Notes: a model not told the origin generated them from the letters alone. Shown: positions 16,379 through 25,252, counted from the stretch's first letter. The stretch: 33,498 nucleotides of DNA from an uncultured Bacillota bacterium (GCA_927441425.1 CAKMKG010000044.1:1-33498), one strand, 5' to 3'. Program-made: numbers and translations.

Positions 16379-16903
16379 ATGTCTCACATTTCACAAATGA
16401 CTTATGGAGAGGCTTCCCCGGAAGTGAAGGAACAGTTTGATTACCAAATAAGAAAGAACGGTCGGATAACCAACATGAAAAAAACGCTTCTCCATTCGCT
16501 GCCCGCGTATAGAGCTTTAATGGAGTGGTATACACTGCGGGACGAAGTGGAGCCGTTTCTCGGGGTAAGAGGAGTCAATTTTTTCTGCTACGCGATTTCA
16601 ACAGAGAATAACTGCTTAATCTGCTCAACCTTCTTTGCACAGATACTGGATGAACTTAACATTGACTTTGATGCTTTCGCATTTAGCGAGAAAGAAAACG
16701 CTGTTATTGATTACGGTAAAGCCTTGGTATCAAGTGCTAATAACATCCCTGATCAAATCTTCAAGCAGTTAAAAGAGTTTTTTAATGAGGAGCAGATAGT
16801 CGCTTTGACTGCCTTCGGCGCTATTATGATCGCTACAAATCTTATCAATACGGCACTCAGGGTAGAGCTTGATGAAGAGCTGGTTCCCTATTCCAAAAGA
16901 TAA
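16379..16903 (+). CDS. AhpD-like / carboxymuconolactone decarboxylase-fold protein
   Basis: 174 residues, all helical in character, with the family motif ENNCLICSTFF: E76, C79 and C82 are present. The His normally four residues after the second Cys is Phe86. AhpD-type proteins use the CxxC for thiol-disulfide or peroxidase chemistry, and loss of the His argues for altered activity. It lies 21 bp after mccA with AAAGGAGAG before the ATG, and 24 bp before the dehydrogenase, so it is part of the operon. It may help handle peroxides or disulfides produced during cystine use, or act on an unknown substrate. Confidence 0.7.
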   Translation: MSHISQMTYGEASPEVKEQFDYQIRKNGRITNMKKTLLHSLPAYRALMEWYTLRDEVEPFLGVRGVNFFCYAISTENNCLICSTFFAQILDELNIDFDAFAFSEKENAVIDYGKALVSSANNIPDQIFKQLKEFFNEEQIVALTAFGAIMIATNLINTALRVELDEELVPYSKR

Positions 16904-16927
16904 GCATTCAGAAAGGAATTTAGTACT

Positions 16928-17734
16928 ATGATTAGAGAATTTGAAAACAAAACAGTTTTCATAACAGGCGCATCTAAGGGGCAGGGAAGGGGAGCGGCAC
17001 TGGCTTTTGCAGCACAGGGAGCAAACATCATAGCCTTTGACCTTGGAGAAAAGATAAGCTACCCCAGTTATAACCGTTCTTCCAATGAGGATCTTGAACG
17101 GCTTGGGGAAGATGTTCAAGCTGCCGGAGGCAGGATTGAAATCTTTGCGGGAGATGTAAGAAGGGCAGAGGATTTGGAGCTTGCCGTAAATAATGGCATA
17201 AAAGCCTTTGGAGCCATTGACATCCTGCTCAGCAACGCCGGAATATGCGCATATGGAACTTCCCATGAACTGACTGAGGAAGAATGGGATGCAATGCTCG
17301 ATATCAACCTGAAGGGAAGCTGGCTTGCCTCAAAATATGTAATTCCGCATATGATTAAGCGAAGAAGCGGCGTGATCATTTATAACTCATCTGTTGCCGG
17401 ACTCAGAGGCATGAACAGAATCTCTCATTACGCAGCGTCAAAGCATGGCTTGGTAGGTCTGGCTAGATCTCAGGCCATCGAGTTGGCTCCTTATCAGATT
17501 CGGGTAATCAGCATTCATCCAACAGGAGTAAATACGCCGATGAACGACGGGCTGGCCGAATTGGAGGGTTTGACGCCGCAGGAGATTGCAGAACGATCTG
17601 CGGGAAATCTGCTCCCTGTACCATGGGTGGAGGTAGAAGATGTAGCAAATGCTGTGCTCTTCATAGCAAGCGACAAGGCGAGGTTTATAACAGGCAGCCA
17701 GTTTGTTCTGGACGCAGGCCTGTTAACAAGATAA
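16928..17734 (+). CDS. Short-chain dehydrogenase/reductase, mycofactocin-type SDR subgroup
   Basis: 268 residues. The NAD(P) site is TGASKGQG (13-20), with NAG at 103-105. The catalytic residues are Ser154/155 and Y168-xxx-K172 (HYAASKHG). The insert with IIAFDLGEKISYP, the GQGRGAA turn and VISIHPTGVNTPM resemble the mycofactocin-coupled SDR subgroup, whose members hold NAD tightly and act on alcohols. No mycofactocin genes are in the window. Substrate unknown. Its place between two sulfur-compound importers suggests that the imported compound needs an oxidation step. Confidence 0.8.
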   Translation: MIREFENKTVFITGASKGQGRGAALAFAAQGANIIAFDLGEKISYPSYNRSSNEDLERLGEDVQAAGGRIEIFAGDVRRAEDLELAVNNGIKAFGAIDILLSNAGICAYGTSHELTEEEWDAMLDINLKGSWLASKYVIPHMIKRRSGVIIYNSSVAGLRGMNRISHYAASKHGLVGLARSQAIELAPYQIRVISIHPTGVNTPMNDGLAELEGLTPQEIAERSAGNLLPVPWVEVEDVANAVLFIASDKARFITGSQFVLDAGLLTR

Positions 17735-17786
17735 AGAATATTCAAAATAAAAGTAAACAGTTGAAAGGAAGAAAAGGGTGAAAGAA

Positions 17787-18620
17787 ATGAAAAGAAATTT
17801 AAAAAGAAGTATTTTATTATTGTTGCTGGTATTGGCTCTGGCTTTTGGTGTCGCGGCTTGTGGCTCCAAAGAACCGGCGCAGGAGTCCGGTGGGGACAAC
17901 GGAGCATCGGAAGTAGCAACTATCAATGTTGGTACTATGGGAACCTATAACCCCTTCAGCTACACTGCAGAGGATGGAACGCTCACAGGGTATGACCTGG
18001 AGGTTTTGAGAGAAATAGAGAAAGTTGACAGCAGTCTGAGGTTCAATTTGATCGCTGGGCCTTGGGACAGTCTTTTCGTTGGGCTGGATGCCGATAAATT
18101 CCAAATACTTGCAAACCAAATTACGTCTAACCCGGATAGAGAAGCTGCTTATTATCTGACGGAAAATCAGTATTTTACTTGCGTATCTCAGATTATTGTT
18201 AAGAAAGGTCGTACAGATATACAATCTCTTAAAGACTTGCAGGGAAAGGTCATAGGCCTGACTGTAGGAGATTCCTTTACCCGTCTAGTTGAAGACTGGA
18301 ATGCTGACAACGGAAATATCCTGAATATCAAATATTATGAAGAGGATATTGTAACAATACTGCAGGATATTGAGAATGGACGCATCGATGCGACAGTGAA
18401 CGATCCGATTATGGCAAAGGACAAAGCAAAGGTTCAGGGCCTGCAGATTGATGTGGCGGGAGAGCGCATAGCGGAGGACCCCACCTATTTTATCTTCAAA
18501 AAGGATGAAAAAGGAAATGAACTCAGAGGCAGAGTGGATGCTGCGCTTGCAAAACTTATCGAAAGCGGAAGACTGGCAGAGCTTTCCGTTGAATGGTTTG
18601 GAGAAGATTATACAAAATAA
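17787..18620 (+). CDS. Second amino-acid ABC transporter substrate-binding lipoprotein
   Basis: 277 residues (280 if the GTG at 17778 is used) with signal peptide and lipobox (VAAC), then a family-3 binding fold: VGTMGTYNPFSYT, LTGYDLEVLREIE and a DSLFVGLDADKFQI segment. It resembles the protein at 11922 but is clearly diverged; DLEVLREIEKVDSS and the TYNPFS start are typical of CjaA/TcyJ-type ligand proteins. I prefer the ATG at 17787, eight bases after AAGGG. It serves the permease and ATPase that follow. Confidence 0.87.
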   Translation: MKRNLKRSILLLLLVLALAFGVAACGSKEPAQESGGDNGASEVATINVGTMGTYNPFSYTAEDGTLTGYDLEVLREIEKVDSSLRFNLIAGPWDSLFVGLDADKFQILANQITSNPDREAAYYLTENQYFTCVSQIIVKKGRTDIQSLKDLQGKVIGLTVGDSFTRLVEDWNADNGNILNIKYYEEDIVTILQDIENGRIDATVNDPIMAKDKAKVQGLQIDVAGERIAEDPTYFIFKKDEKGNELRGRVDAALAKLIESGRLAELSVEWFGEDYTK

Positions 18621-18663
18621 GAGAATGAAGTAGTGTGCACTCCCTGTCTAGAAAGGTATGGTG

Positions 18664-19386
18664 ATGATGAAAGGAATATTAGACTTTTCCTATATGATTC
18701 AATCCGTTCCGACTATCGCGAAAGGAATTCCGATATCTATTAGCATTGCAGTCATTGCCTTTGGTTTTGGTATTATGATTGGACTTATAGGAGCCCTGGT
18801 TAAAATTTATCGCATTCCATTTTTAAAAGAGATCACCAATGTTTATGTTTCATTTATTCGGGGAACGCCTCTGCTGGTTCAGATCTTTCTGTCCTATTAT
18901 GGAATTCCTCTCGCGATCAGGCACATTAACGAACAGTTCGGTACGGAATGGAATATTTCTTTTATTCCGGCGATCTATTTCATATATGTAGCATTTGCCT
19001 TGAATGCAGGAGCTTATCTAACTGAGACAATCCGAGCGGCAATCATGGCGGTAGACAGGGGACAGCTGGAAGCGTCATATTCGGTTGGAATGACAACTTA
19101 TCAGAGCATGAGGCAAATTATTCTCCCTCAAGCATTAAAGGTGGGTCTGCCCAACATCGGCAATCATTTCATCGCGATGCTGAAGGATACTTCTCTCGCC
19201 TTTGCAGCCTCGGTTCCGGAAATAATGGGAATGGCCAAAATCATTGCAGGAAGAACATCCCGTTTTTTTGAGGTCTACATTGTTGCAGCACTGCTCTACT
19301 GGCTGATCTGTATTGTTTTGGAACGGTTATTAGCCGTTTTGGAACGGAGACTCAGAAGAAACGAAAGAGGTGTGAAGCATGATTGA
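18664..19386 (+). CDS. Second amino-acid ABC transporter permease
   Basis: About 240 residues with several membrane helices, FIRGTPLLVQIFLSYYG, NAGAYLTETIRAAI and the ATPase-docking EAA loop (GMTTYQSMRQIILPQAL), then KDTSLAF. Four in-frame starts cluster at 18658-18667. The ATG at 18664 is best placed behind GAAAGG. It overlaps the ATPase gene by eight bases. TcyL/M-like in form. Confidence 0.88.
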   Translation: MMKGILDFSYMIQSVPTIAKGIPISISIAVIAFGFGIMIGLIGALVKIYRIPFLKEITNVYVSFIRGTPLLVQIFLSYYGIPLAIRHINEQFGTEWNISFIPAIYFIYVAFALNAGAYLTETIRAAIMAVDRGQLEASYSVGMTTYQSMRQIILPQALKVGLPNIGNHFIAMLKDTSLAFAASVPEIMGMAKIIAGRTSRFFEVYIVAALLYWLICIVLERLLAVLERRLRRNERGVKHD

Positions 19387-20131
19387 GATCAAAAATCTTC
19401 ATAAGTATTTTGAAAACCATCATGTTCTAAAGGGCCTTGATCTGACGGTCAGTCAAGGGGAAACGGTCGCGGTGATCGGACCCAGCGGGTCAGGAAAATC
19501 CACTCTGTTGAGATGTATGAATTTGCTTGAAATCCCCAGCACAGGAGAACTCAGGTTGGATGAAATTCACATTAACGCCAGACATATTTCTAAGACGGAC
19601 CTTTTGAGCATCAGAAAAAACACTGCCATGGTATTCCAGAATTATAATCTGTTTGCGAATAAAACTGCTGCCGAGAATATAGCTGAAGCACTGATCACAG
19701 TTCGAAAGATGAACAAGAGGATCGCTATGGATATCGCGCAGCAGATGCTCAAAAAAGTAGGCCTGGAAAATAAGGCGGACCATTATCCATCCGGCTTGTC
19801 CGGAGGTCAGCAGCAGCGAGTGGCAATCGGAAGAGCACTGGTGCTGAATCCCAGAGTCGTATTGTTTGATGAGCCCACTTCCGCGTTGGATCCCGAATTG
19901 GTGCAAGAGGTGCTGCAGGTAATTCGCAATGCGGCTCAAGAACATGTAACGATGGTTATCGTTACACATGAACTGGATTTCGCCAGAGACGTGGCGGATC
20001 GAATTATTTTCATGGATGATGGTAAGATTGTGGAACAAAACAGTGCAGCTGAGTTTTTTATAAATCCAAGGCAGGAAAGGACAATAAAGTTTTTGGAGAA
20101 GTTTAAACAGCAAAACATGTATTATATTTAA
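19379..20131 (+). CDS. Second amino-acid ABC transporter ATP-binding protein
   Basis: 250 residues: Walker A GPSGSGKS (34-41), Q-loop FQNYNLF, signature LSGGQQQRVAIGRAL, Walker B VVLFDE, D-loop SALD and switch His in VTHELD. It closes the long sulfur operon and is followed by a terminator at 20161. Its start lies within the permease gene, so the two are translationally coupled. Very like the ATPase at 13466, but with its own permease and binding protein, so the two importers are complete and independent. Confidence 0.92.
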   Translation: MIEIKNLHKYFENHHVLKGLDLTVSQGETVAVIGPSGSGKSTLLRCMNLLEIPSTGELRLDEIHINARHISKTDLLSIRKNTAMVFQNYNLFANKTAAENIAEALITVRKMNKRIAMDIAQQMLKKVGLENKADHYPSGLSGGQQQRVAIGRALVLNPRVVLFDEPTSALDPELVQEVLQVIRNAAQEHVTMVIVTHELDFARDVADRIIFMDDGKIVEQNSAAEFFINPRQERTIKFLEKFKQQNMYYI

Positions 20132-20160
20132 CCAAACAATGAATCGAATAATGAGAAGGT

Positions 20161-20202
20161 AAGCCCGTGACACACATGCATATGTAACCGCGGGTTTTCT
20201 TA
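20161..20202 (+). terminator. Terminator of the sulfur-import operon
   Basis: AAGCCCG pairs with CGGGTTTT around an inner ACAT/ATGT stem, followed by a T-rich tract (TTTTCTT). It lies 30 bases after the last plus-strand gene and between convergent genes, so it may also act weakly on the patB side. Confidence 0.7.
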
Positions 20203-20254
20203 AGGCACAGAGAGTTTCTTGGGAATTCTATTCAATTTAGGCTGACATAGCACC

Positions 20255-21463
20255 TTAAAACTTATTATTGGATAGAAATGTTGATAAATCTACTTGGTTT
20301 ATCGCTTTTTTCAGTCTATTTAAAGCCTCCTGAAGTGTAATTCTTGGACATGCAATATTAATGCGCTGAAATCCTTCGCCGCCGGTGCCGAACATGGTGC
20401 CAGCGTCAAGCCACAACAGTGCTTGGTTTTCCATTAGTTCCTCAAGATTTTTATCATCCAGTCCAAGTGCGCTAAAATCCAACCACACCAGATATGTGCC
20501 TTCAGGCTCAACTAGCCTGATCTGCGGCAGGTTTTCCCTGAGAAAGCATCTTAAAAAGTTTAGGTTGCCTAACAGATACTCTTTCAAATCATTGAGCCAC
20601 GCGCTGCCGTCAGCGTATGCCGCTTGACATGCCGTAATCCCCATAATATTCAGCTGGCTGTAGCCGCCTTTTACAATTTCTAGTTTGAATCTCCGTCTGA
20701 TATCTTTATTTGCGATGAAAATATTGGAGACCTGAAGGCCCGCAAGGTTAAACGTCTTGCTTGGCGAAGTGCAGGTGATGGTATTCTCTGCAAATTCCGG
20801 TTTCAGATTGACAAACACGAGATGCTGGTGTCCCGGATAAGTAAAATCTGCATGGATCTCATCCGATACAACGATCACGCCATGCTTTAAGCAGATATCA
20901 CCCAATCGGATAAGCTCTTCCCTTGCCCATACTCTGCCTACTGGATTATGCGGGCTGCACAGAATAAAAAGCTTCACATTATTCTGCATAATTTTGTTTT
21001 CGAAATCCTCAAAGTCGATCACATATTTTCCGTTCAAATAGACAAGCTGATTAACGACAAGCCTGCGCTCATTTGTTTGAACGGATCCGAAAAACGGGTA
21101 ATAAACCGGTTGCTGTAAAAGGATCGCATCTCCCTTTTCCGTTAAAGCTCGGATGGCAGCACTGACCGCGTAAACGACACCGGGTGTTTTTACAAGCCAT
21201 TCGGGCTGAATTTTCCATTGAAAACGATTAAAAAACCATTGCTGCAGAATTTCAAAATAGTCTCCTTTGCTCTCTGAGTAGCCGAAAATTCCATGCCTGC
21301 TTTTTTCAACCAATGCATCAATTACACAAGGTGGCGTCATAAAATCCATATCGGCAACCCAAAGAGGCAAGGTTCCTTCTGGCTTTCCCCTTTCTTTCGT
21401 AAAGTCGTATTTCAGGGAATTGGTATTATAGCGGTCAATGATTTTATCAAAATTGTATTTCAA
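20255..21463 (-). CDS. patB: PatB/MalY-type cystathionine beta-lyase (C-S lyase)
   Basis: 402 residues of the class-I/II aminotransferase fold, MalY/PatB branch: LPLWVADMDF, HGIFGYSE, SPHNPVGRVW, VSDEIHADFTYPGH and the PLP lysine K236 in SPSKTFNLAGLQ. Such enzymes split cystathionine to homocysteine, or cysteine-type substrates to sulfide, pyruvate and ammonia. The start is a TTG: GGAGGG lies about six bases upstream and the codon overlaps the upstream stop (TTGA), so the gene is translationally coupled to the cystathionine gamma-synthase-type gene. The pair resembles metI-metC of methionine biosynthesis. Confidence 0.88.
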   Translation of the reverse strand: MKYNFDKIIDRYNTNSLKYDFTKERGKPEGTLPLWVADMDFMTPPCVIDALVEKSRHGIFGYSESKGDYFEILQQWFFNRFQWKIQPEWLVKTPGVVYAVSAAIRALTEKGDAILLQQPVYYPFFGSVQTNERRLVVNQLVYLNGKYVIDFEDFENKIMQNNVKLFILCSPHNPVGRVWAREELIRLGDICLKHGVIVVSDEIHADFTYPGHQHLVFVNLKPEFAENTITCTSPSKTFNLAGLQVSNIFIANKDIRRRFKLEIVKGGYSQLNIMGITACQAAYADGSAWLNDLKEYLLGNLNFLRCFLRENLPQIRLVEPEGTYLVWLDFSALGLDDKNLEELMENQALLWLDAGTMFGTGGEGFQRINIACPRITLQEALNRLKKAINQVDLSTFLSNNKF

Positions 21464-22602
21464 TGCTGTCCCTCCAACGCTTGTTTGAGATCACAGATCA
21501 AATCCTCTGCACTTTCCAGTCCGACCGAGAGGCGCAGAAGTTTCTCGTTGATGCCCTTTGCCTCGAGTACTGCTTTTGGTACGTCGGCATGGGTTTGTAG
21601 AATGGGGTATGTGATCAGAGATTCAACACCTCCAAGACTTTCGGCATACTGTATCAATGTAACCCTCTCCAATACTTGTCTAGCCGTTTCCTCAGAATCT
21701 GTTGCGAAAGAGATCATGGCACCAAAACCTGTTGCTTGCTTCTTTGAAATCTTGTGATCGGGATGAGTGGGCAGACCAACATAATGAACGGCTTTCACTT
21801 TTTCCTGTGATAAGAGCCATCGGGCAATCTGAAGAGCGTTTTGTTGCTGCTTGTCCATACGAACAGCGAGTGTCTTGATACCGCGAATGAGCAGCCAGCT
21901 GTCAAGCGGGGAGAGACACGCACCGGTCGTCTTATAAATAAACCGCAACTTCTCCGATAGGTCGTTGTCAGAAACAACCAGAAAACCGGCCAGAGTGTCA
22001 TTGTGACCCCCCAGAAATTTCGTTCCGCTGTGGGTCACGATATCAGCACCGAGCTGAAGTGGCTTTTGATAGTAAGGCGTTAAAAAGGTATTGTCCACAA
22101 TCAGTAATACGCCATGCCGTTTTGTAAGCTTTGAAACCGCAGAGATGTCCGTGACCTGCATCATGGGATTGGTGGGCGTTTCAATGAACACGGCCTTTGT
22201 TTGCGGGTTTATATGAGATTCAATCTGTGAAATGTGCGAAGTGTTAACAAAACTGAAATTGATCCCATTTTTCTCCGATATGCTGCGAAACAGCCTGTGC
22301 GAACCGCCGTAAAGATCATCAGATGCAATGATATGGTCGCCGGGCGAAAAAAGCTCCATAAGCGTGGCGATTGCCGACATCCCGCTTGAAAAAGCCATAG
22401 CGTCAGTACCGTCTTCAAGCTTTGCAACCGTCTTTTCAAGATGCTCCCTTGTGGGATTTTGAAGTCTTGAATAATCATAACCAGTACTCTGTTCGACTCC
22501 TGGATGCGCAAAGGTTGCTGTCTGAAATATTGGTACACTGACCGCCCCGGTACGGTCATGCTTTTCGTTATTACCATGTATACAAAAGGTGCTAAAATCC
22601 AT
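21460..22602 (-). CDS. Cystathionine gamma-synthase/lyase-type PLP enzyme
   Basis: 380 residues of the Cys/Met-metabolism PLP family with YDYSRLQNPTREHLE, FSSGMSAI, VDNTFLTPYYQKPLQLGADI and K195 in HSGTKFLGGHND. Paralogue of the MccB-like enzyme at 14269, with a different substrate-loop sequence. Coupling to a PatB-type beta-lyase points to the methionine direction: gamma-synthase from an activated homoserine and cysteine, then beta-lyase to homocysteine. Gamma-lyase activity is the alternative. It follows the Rrf2 gene by 15 bp on the minus strand, so the regulator probably heads this operon. Confidence 0.85.
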   Translation of the reverse strand: MDFSTFCIHGNNEKHDRTGAVSVPIFQTATFAHPGVEQSTGYDYSRLQNPTREHLEKTVAKLEDGTDAMAFSSGMSAIATLMELFSPGDHIIASDDLYGGSHRLFRSISEKNGINFSFVNTSHISQIESHINPQTKAVFIETPTNPMMQVTDISAVSKLTKRHGVLLIVDNTFLTPYYQKPLQLGADIVTHSGTKFLGGHNDTLAGFLVVSDNDLSEKLRFIYKTTGACLSPLDSWLLIRGIKTLAVRMDKQQQNALQIARWLLSQEKVKAVHYVGLPTHPDHKISKKQATGFGAMISFATDSEETARQVLERVTLIQYAESLGGVESLITYPILQTHADVPKAVLEAKGINEKLLRLSVGLESAEDLICDLKQALEGQH

Positions 22603-22617
22603 TATTTTTACTCCTGT

Positions 22618-23064
22618 CTAAATATAGAACATAAATCCATGTTCCGTTTTATGCTTTTCTGCTTCATTTATCAAATCATACAGTGTTATTTGCTCTAAAG
22701 TGTTTTTAACGGTGCTGTCAAGCACATCAAATGCAGACAACCGCATGGCGGCTTCGATTTCCGGAGCTTTACTCAGTACTGTTACCTCAGTGGTTTCAAA
22801 AAGAGAAAGTTCTACGGCCGATAAAACATCTAATACGGTTATTTGTTTTGGCATTCGAGTAAGCTGATAGCCGCCCTGCGCTCCTTTAACAGAATTGACA
22901 ATACCGCCTCTTTTTAGAAGGGAAAAAACCTGTTCTAGATAGATTTTAGATATTCCAAGCTTTTCAGAAATACTGATAACAGTAATATATTCGTCATGGG
23001 TATCGTTATTGGCAATGCTGATCATAGCGGCAAGCGCATAGCGCCCTTTTACTGATATTTTCAT
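22618..23064 (-). CDS. Rrf2-family regulator without iron-sulfur cysteines (CymR-like)
   Basis: 148 residues beginning MKISVKGRYALAAMISIA, with the Rrf2 winged helix (GISKIYLEQVFSLLKRGGIVNSVKGAQGGYQL). The three cysteines that hold the 2Fe-2S cluster in IscR are all absent. That is the pattern of CymR, the cysteine-metabolism repressor of Firmicutes, which senses O-acetylserine through CysK. The start at 23064 follows TGGAG; an upstream ATG at 23082 lacks a good site. It is divergent from cysK and transcribed with the two C-S enzymes, so control of this island and of itself is likely. Confidence 0.85.
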   Translation of the reverse strand: MKISVKGRYALAAMISIANNDTHDEYITVISISEKLGISKIYLEQVFSLLKRGGIVNSVKGAQGGYQLTRMPKQITVLDVLSAVELSLFETTEVTVLSKAPEIEAAMRLSAFDVLDSTVKNTLEQITLYDLINEAEKHKTEHGFMFYI

Positions 23065-23079
23065 ATTAAAACTCCATTT

Positions 23080-23131
23080 CATACTTATATTATATGTATT
23101 AAATAATATGTGAAAGCAGAGCCTTTGTCAA
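23080..23131 (-). promoter_or_regulatory. Promoter and operator-like site of the Rrf2 gene
   Basis: On the minus strand TTGACA (23131-23126) and TATTAT (23108-23103) are 17 bases apart. Just downstream is an AT-rich site (23101-23080) ending AAGTATG, the mirror arm of the metY palindrome. This fits autoregulation. Confidence 0.7.
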
Positions 23132-23132
23132 T

Positions 23133-23155
23133 ATCATATTAATCATATATAATAT
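23133..23155. promoter_or_regulatory. Operator-like site between Rrf2 and cysK promoters
   Basis: ATCATATTAATCATATATAA lies directly upstream of the Rrf2 -35 box and 25 bases before the cysK -35 box. It matches the site at 23216 in 15 of the first 16 bases. Confidence 0.5.
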
Positions 23156-23179
23156 AAAGAAAATAATTTTCAAAGGCTA

Positions 23180-23240
23180 TTGACAAAATTAAAAGGCGGA
23201 GGTATTATTAGTGTAATCATACTAATCATATATGAATAAT
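23180..23240 (+). promoter_or_regulatory. cysK promoter with downstream operator-like site
   Basis: TTGACA (23180-23185) and TATTAT (23203-23208) with a 17-base spacer. ATCATACTAATCATATATGA (23216-23235) covers the expected transcription start, a position suited to repression. Confidence 0.75.
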
Positions 23241-23276
23241 GCAAAATAAGCAAACTTAGAAAATGGAGGTTGCATT

Positions 23277-24209
23277 ATGTCAAAAATTTACAAGAGCTTG
23301 ACCGACTTGATCGGGAAAACACCACTTCTGGAGCTTTCAAACTATGAGAAAAAGCATGAATTGAAGGCCACAGTCATCGCAAAGCTGGAATATTTCAATC
23401 CTGCGGGAAGCGTAAAGGACAGGATTGCAAAAGCAATGATCGATGATGCCGAATCAAAAGGCCTTCTGAAACCGGACTCAGTCATCATAGAGCCTACCAG
23501 CGGAAATACTGGCATCGGGCTTTCGTCAGTTGCAGCGGCACGCGGCTACCGCATTATCCTTACCATGCCTGAAACGATGAGTATCGAACGCAGAAACCTG
23601 TTAAAAGCCTACGGCGCGGAACTTGTTCTGACAGAAGGCTCAAAAGGTATGAAAGGCGCAATTGCGAAGGCGGACGAACTTGCAAAGGAAATACCAAACT
23701 CATTTATCCCGGGCCAGTTTGTTAACCCCGCTAATCCCGCCGTACACAAGGAAACAACCGGACCTGAAATCTGGGAGGATACGGACGGAAAGGTCGATAT
23801 TTTTGTCTCTGGAATCGGAACGGGTGGTACGATTACAGGAGCTGGAGAATTTCTGAAGTCCAAGAATCCTGGAATAAAAGTGATTGCCGTTGAGCCTTCG
23901 GCTTCACCGGTGCTTTCGAAAGGTACACCGGGGCCGCATAAGATTCAGGGAATCGGAGCAGGCTTTGTACCTGAAGTTCTTAACACGGAGATTTATGATG
24001 AAATCATAACCGTGGAAAACGATGATGCTTTTGCGGTCGGTAGAGAACTTTCCAAAACAGAAGGCCTGCTGGTAGGTATTTCATCCGGTGCGGCGCTTTG
24101 GGCCGGAACTGAGCTCGCCAAACGTCCGGAAAACGCTGGAAAAATCATCGTCGTTTTGCTGCCGGATACTGGAGAACGTTATCTTTCAACTCCGCTTTTT
24201 TCTGACTAG
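23277..24209 (+). CDS. cysK: Cysteine synthase (O-acetylserine sulfhydrylase)
   Basis: 310 residues of the CysK family. The PLP lysine is K47 in NPAGSVKDR, and the phosphate-binding loop is [22 protein letters not shown] and GISSGAAL also match, and the length is typical. It makes cysteine from O-acetylserine and sulfide. In Firmicutes CysK also binds CymR and acts as the sensor, which makes its position next to the cysteine-free Rrf2 gene notable. GGAGG precedes the ATG. It is probably monocistronic: a separate promoter starts the next gene 240 bp on. Confidence 0.94.
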   Translation: MSKIYKSLTDLIGKTPLLELSNYEKKHELKATVIAKLEYFNPAGSVKDRIAKAMIDDAESKGLLKPDSVIIEPTSGNTGIGLSSVAAARGYRIILTMPETMSIERRNLLKAYGAELVLTEGSKGMKGAIAKADELAKEIPNSFIPGQFVNPANPAVHKETTGPEIWEDTDGKVDIFVSGIGTGGTITGAGEFLKSKNPGIKVIAVEPSASPVLSKGTPGPHKIQGIGAGFVPEVLNTEIYDEIITVENDDAFAVGRELSKTEGLLVGISSGAALWAGTELAKRPENAGKIIVVLLPDTGERYLSTPLFSD

Positions 24210-24355
24210 AATGAGTTCGGAAAAGGAAGTTATCCTCACAGCGAGAAATAAAAGTTATCAGATACTTTAAATAAGGTGGATAGTAAATTTACAAACAGAT
24301 TTGCTGTCTGCCTTTTCCATTAAACGGGATCTGTTCATTTACAATATCTATCCCC

Positions 24356-24405
24356 TTGACAATCCATGGATGAAGAATATATCATATAAATTATATAGGA
24401 ATAAT
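24356..24405 (+). promoter_or_regulatory. Promoter and operator-like site of the tcdA-iscR operon
   Basis: TTGACA (24356-24361) is followed by TATATC (16-base spacer) or TATCAT (18-base). An ATCATATAAATTATATAGGA site (24381-24400) overlaps the -10 and continues into AATAATG, as at the cysK site. Confidence 0.55.
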
Positions 24406-24448
24406 GCGATATGCTATAAATTTATTATCTGAACAGTAGGGGAATCAA

Positions 24449-25216
24449 ATGTTAAATGAATTTTCAAGAACGCAGTTAATTCTGGGAGAAAAGGCTATGG
24501 AACTCATCCGTTACTCCACAGTTGCCGTTTTCGGCATTGGCGGGGTCGGATCCTATACCGCAGAAGCTCTTGCCCGTTGCGGTGTCGGAAAACTGGTTCT
24601 TTTTGATGATGATATGGTTTGTCTGACAAACATCAACAGACAGTTGATCGCTACACACAAGACAGTTGGGCAGAAAAAGGTCGAAGTGATGAAGAACAGG
24701 ATTCTTGAAATCAATCCCAAATGCCTTGTCATAGCAAATGAGTGTTTTTATTCTGCCGAGAATGCCGATCAATTTGATCTTTCAAGTTATCATTATATTG
24801 TGGATGCCATCGATACGGTTTCATCAAAGCTCGTACTGATCGAAAAGGCAAATCGTGCAAGTGTACCGATCATCAGCTGCATGGGTGCGGGAAACAAACT
24901 GGATCCTACGAAATTTGAAGTGTCGGACATCTATAAAACCTCAGTATGTCCCTTGGCAAAAGTAATGCGCAAAGAATTGAAGGCAAGAGGTATTCCGGCT
25001 TTGAAAGTGGTGTATTCAAGAGAAGAGGTAATTAAACCAAAGGAGGACGATCATATCAGCTGCAAGTTACATTGCGTATGTCCTCCAGGTACAAAAAGAA
25101 AGTGTACGATACGGAGGCAGGTGCCGGGAAGTATCTCTTTCGTTCCTTCTGTCGCCGGTCTCATTCTGGCTTCCGAAGTGATAAGAGATTTAACGAAGCC
25201 ACACGTTATCAAATAA
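24449..25216 (+). CDS. tcdA: tRNA threonylcarbamoyladenosine dehydratase (TcdA/CsdL type)
   Basis: 255 residues of the E1-like ThiF/MoeB fold with the Rossmann loop FGIGGVGSYTAEALARCGVG (28-47), DDDMV and NINRQ for ATP binding, and VCPLAKVMRKELKARGI, typical of TcdA. A late cluster of cysteines (CKLHCVCPPGTKRKC) is common in clostridial members. TcdA makes the cyclic form of t6A at tRNA position 37 and in some bacteria works with a cysteine desulfurase. Here it heads an operon with IscR, a desulfurase and a second E1-like protein. Confidence 0.85.
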   Translation: MLNEFSRTQLILGEKAMELIRYSTVAVFGIGGVGSYTAEALARCGVGKLVLFDDDMVCLTNINRQLIATHKTVGQKKVEVMKNRILEINPKCLVIANECFYSAENADQFDLSSYHYIVDAIDTVSSKLVLIEKANRASVPIISCMGAGNKLDPTKFEVSDIYKTSVCPLAKVMRKELKARGIPALKVVYSREEVIKPKEDDHISCKLHCVCPPGTKRKCTIRRQVPGSISFVPSVAGLILASEVIRDLTKPHVIK

Positions 25217-25252
25217 TTTATACGATTGGATAGAAGATAGGATGGTGATGAA

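Noticed and set aside
16769..17266. 165-residue minus-strand frame
   Set aside because: Antisense to the AhpD-like and SDR genes, both of which have clear family motifs.
17817..18224. 135-residue minus-strand frame
   Set aside because: Opposite a lipoprotein gene with a clean lipobox and binding-protein fold.
19490..20173. 227-residue open frame on the minus strand
   Set aside because: Lies opposite an ABC ATPase with all motifs; its product has no recognisable domain and a shadow-like composition.
21293..21757. 154-residue plus-strand frame
   Set aside because: Antisense to the PatB and cystathionine-type genes; no start signal and no known domain.
24290..24330. Terminator after cysK
   Set aside because: CAGA/TCTG is only a 4-bp stem with no real T tract; too weak to call.
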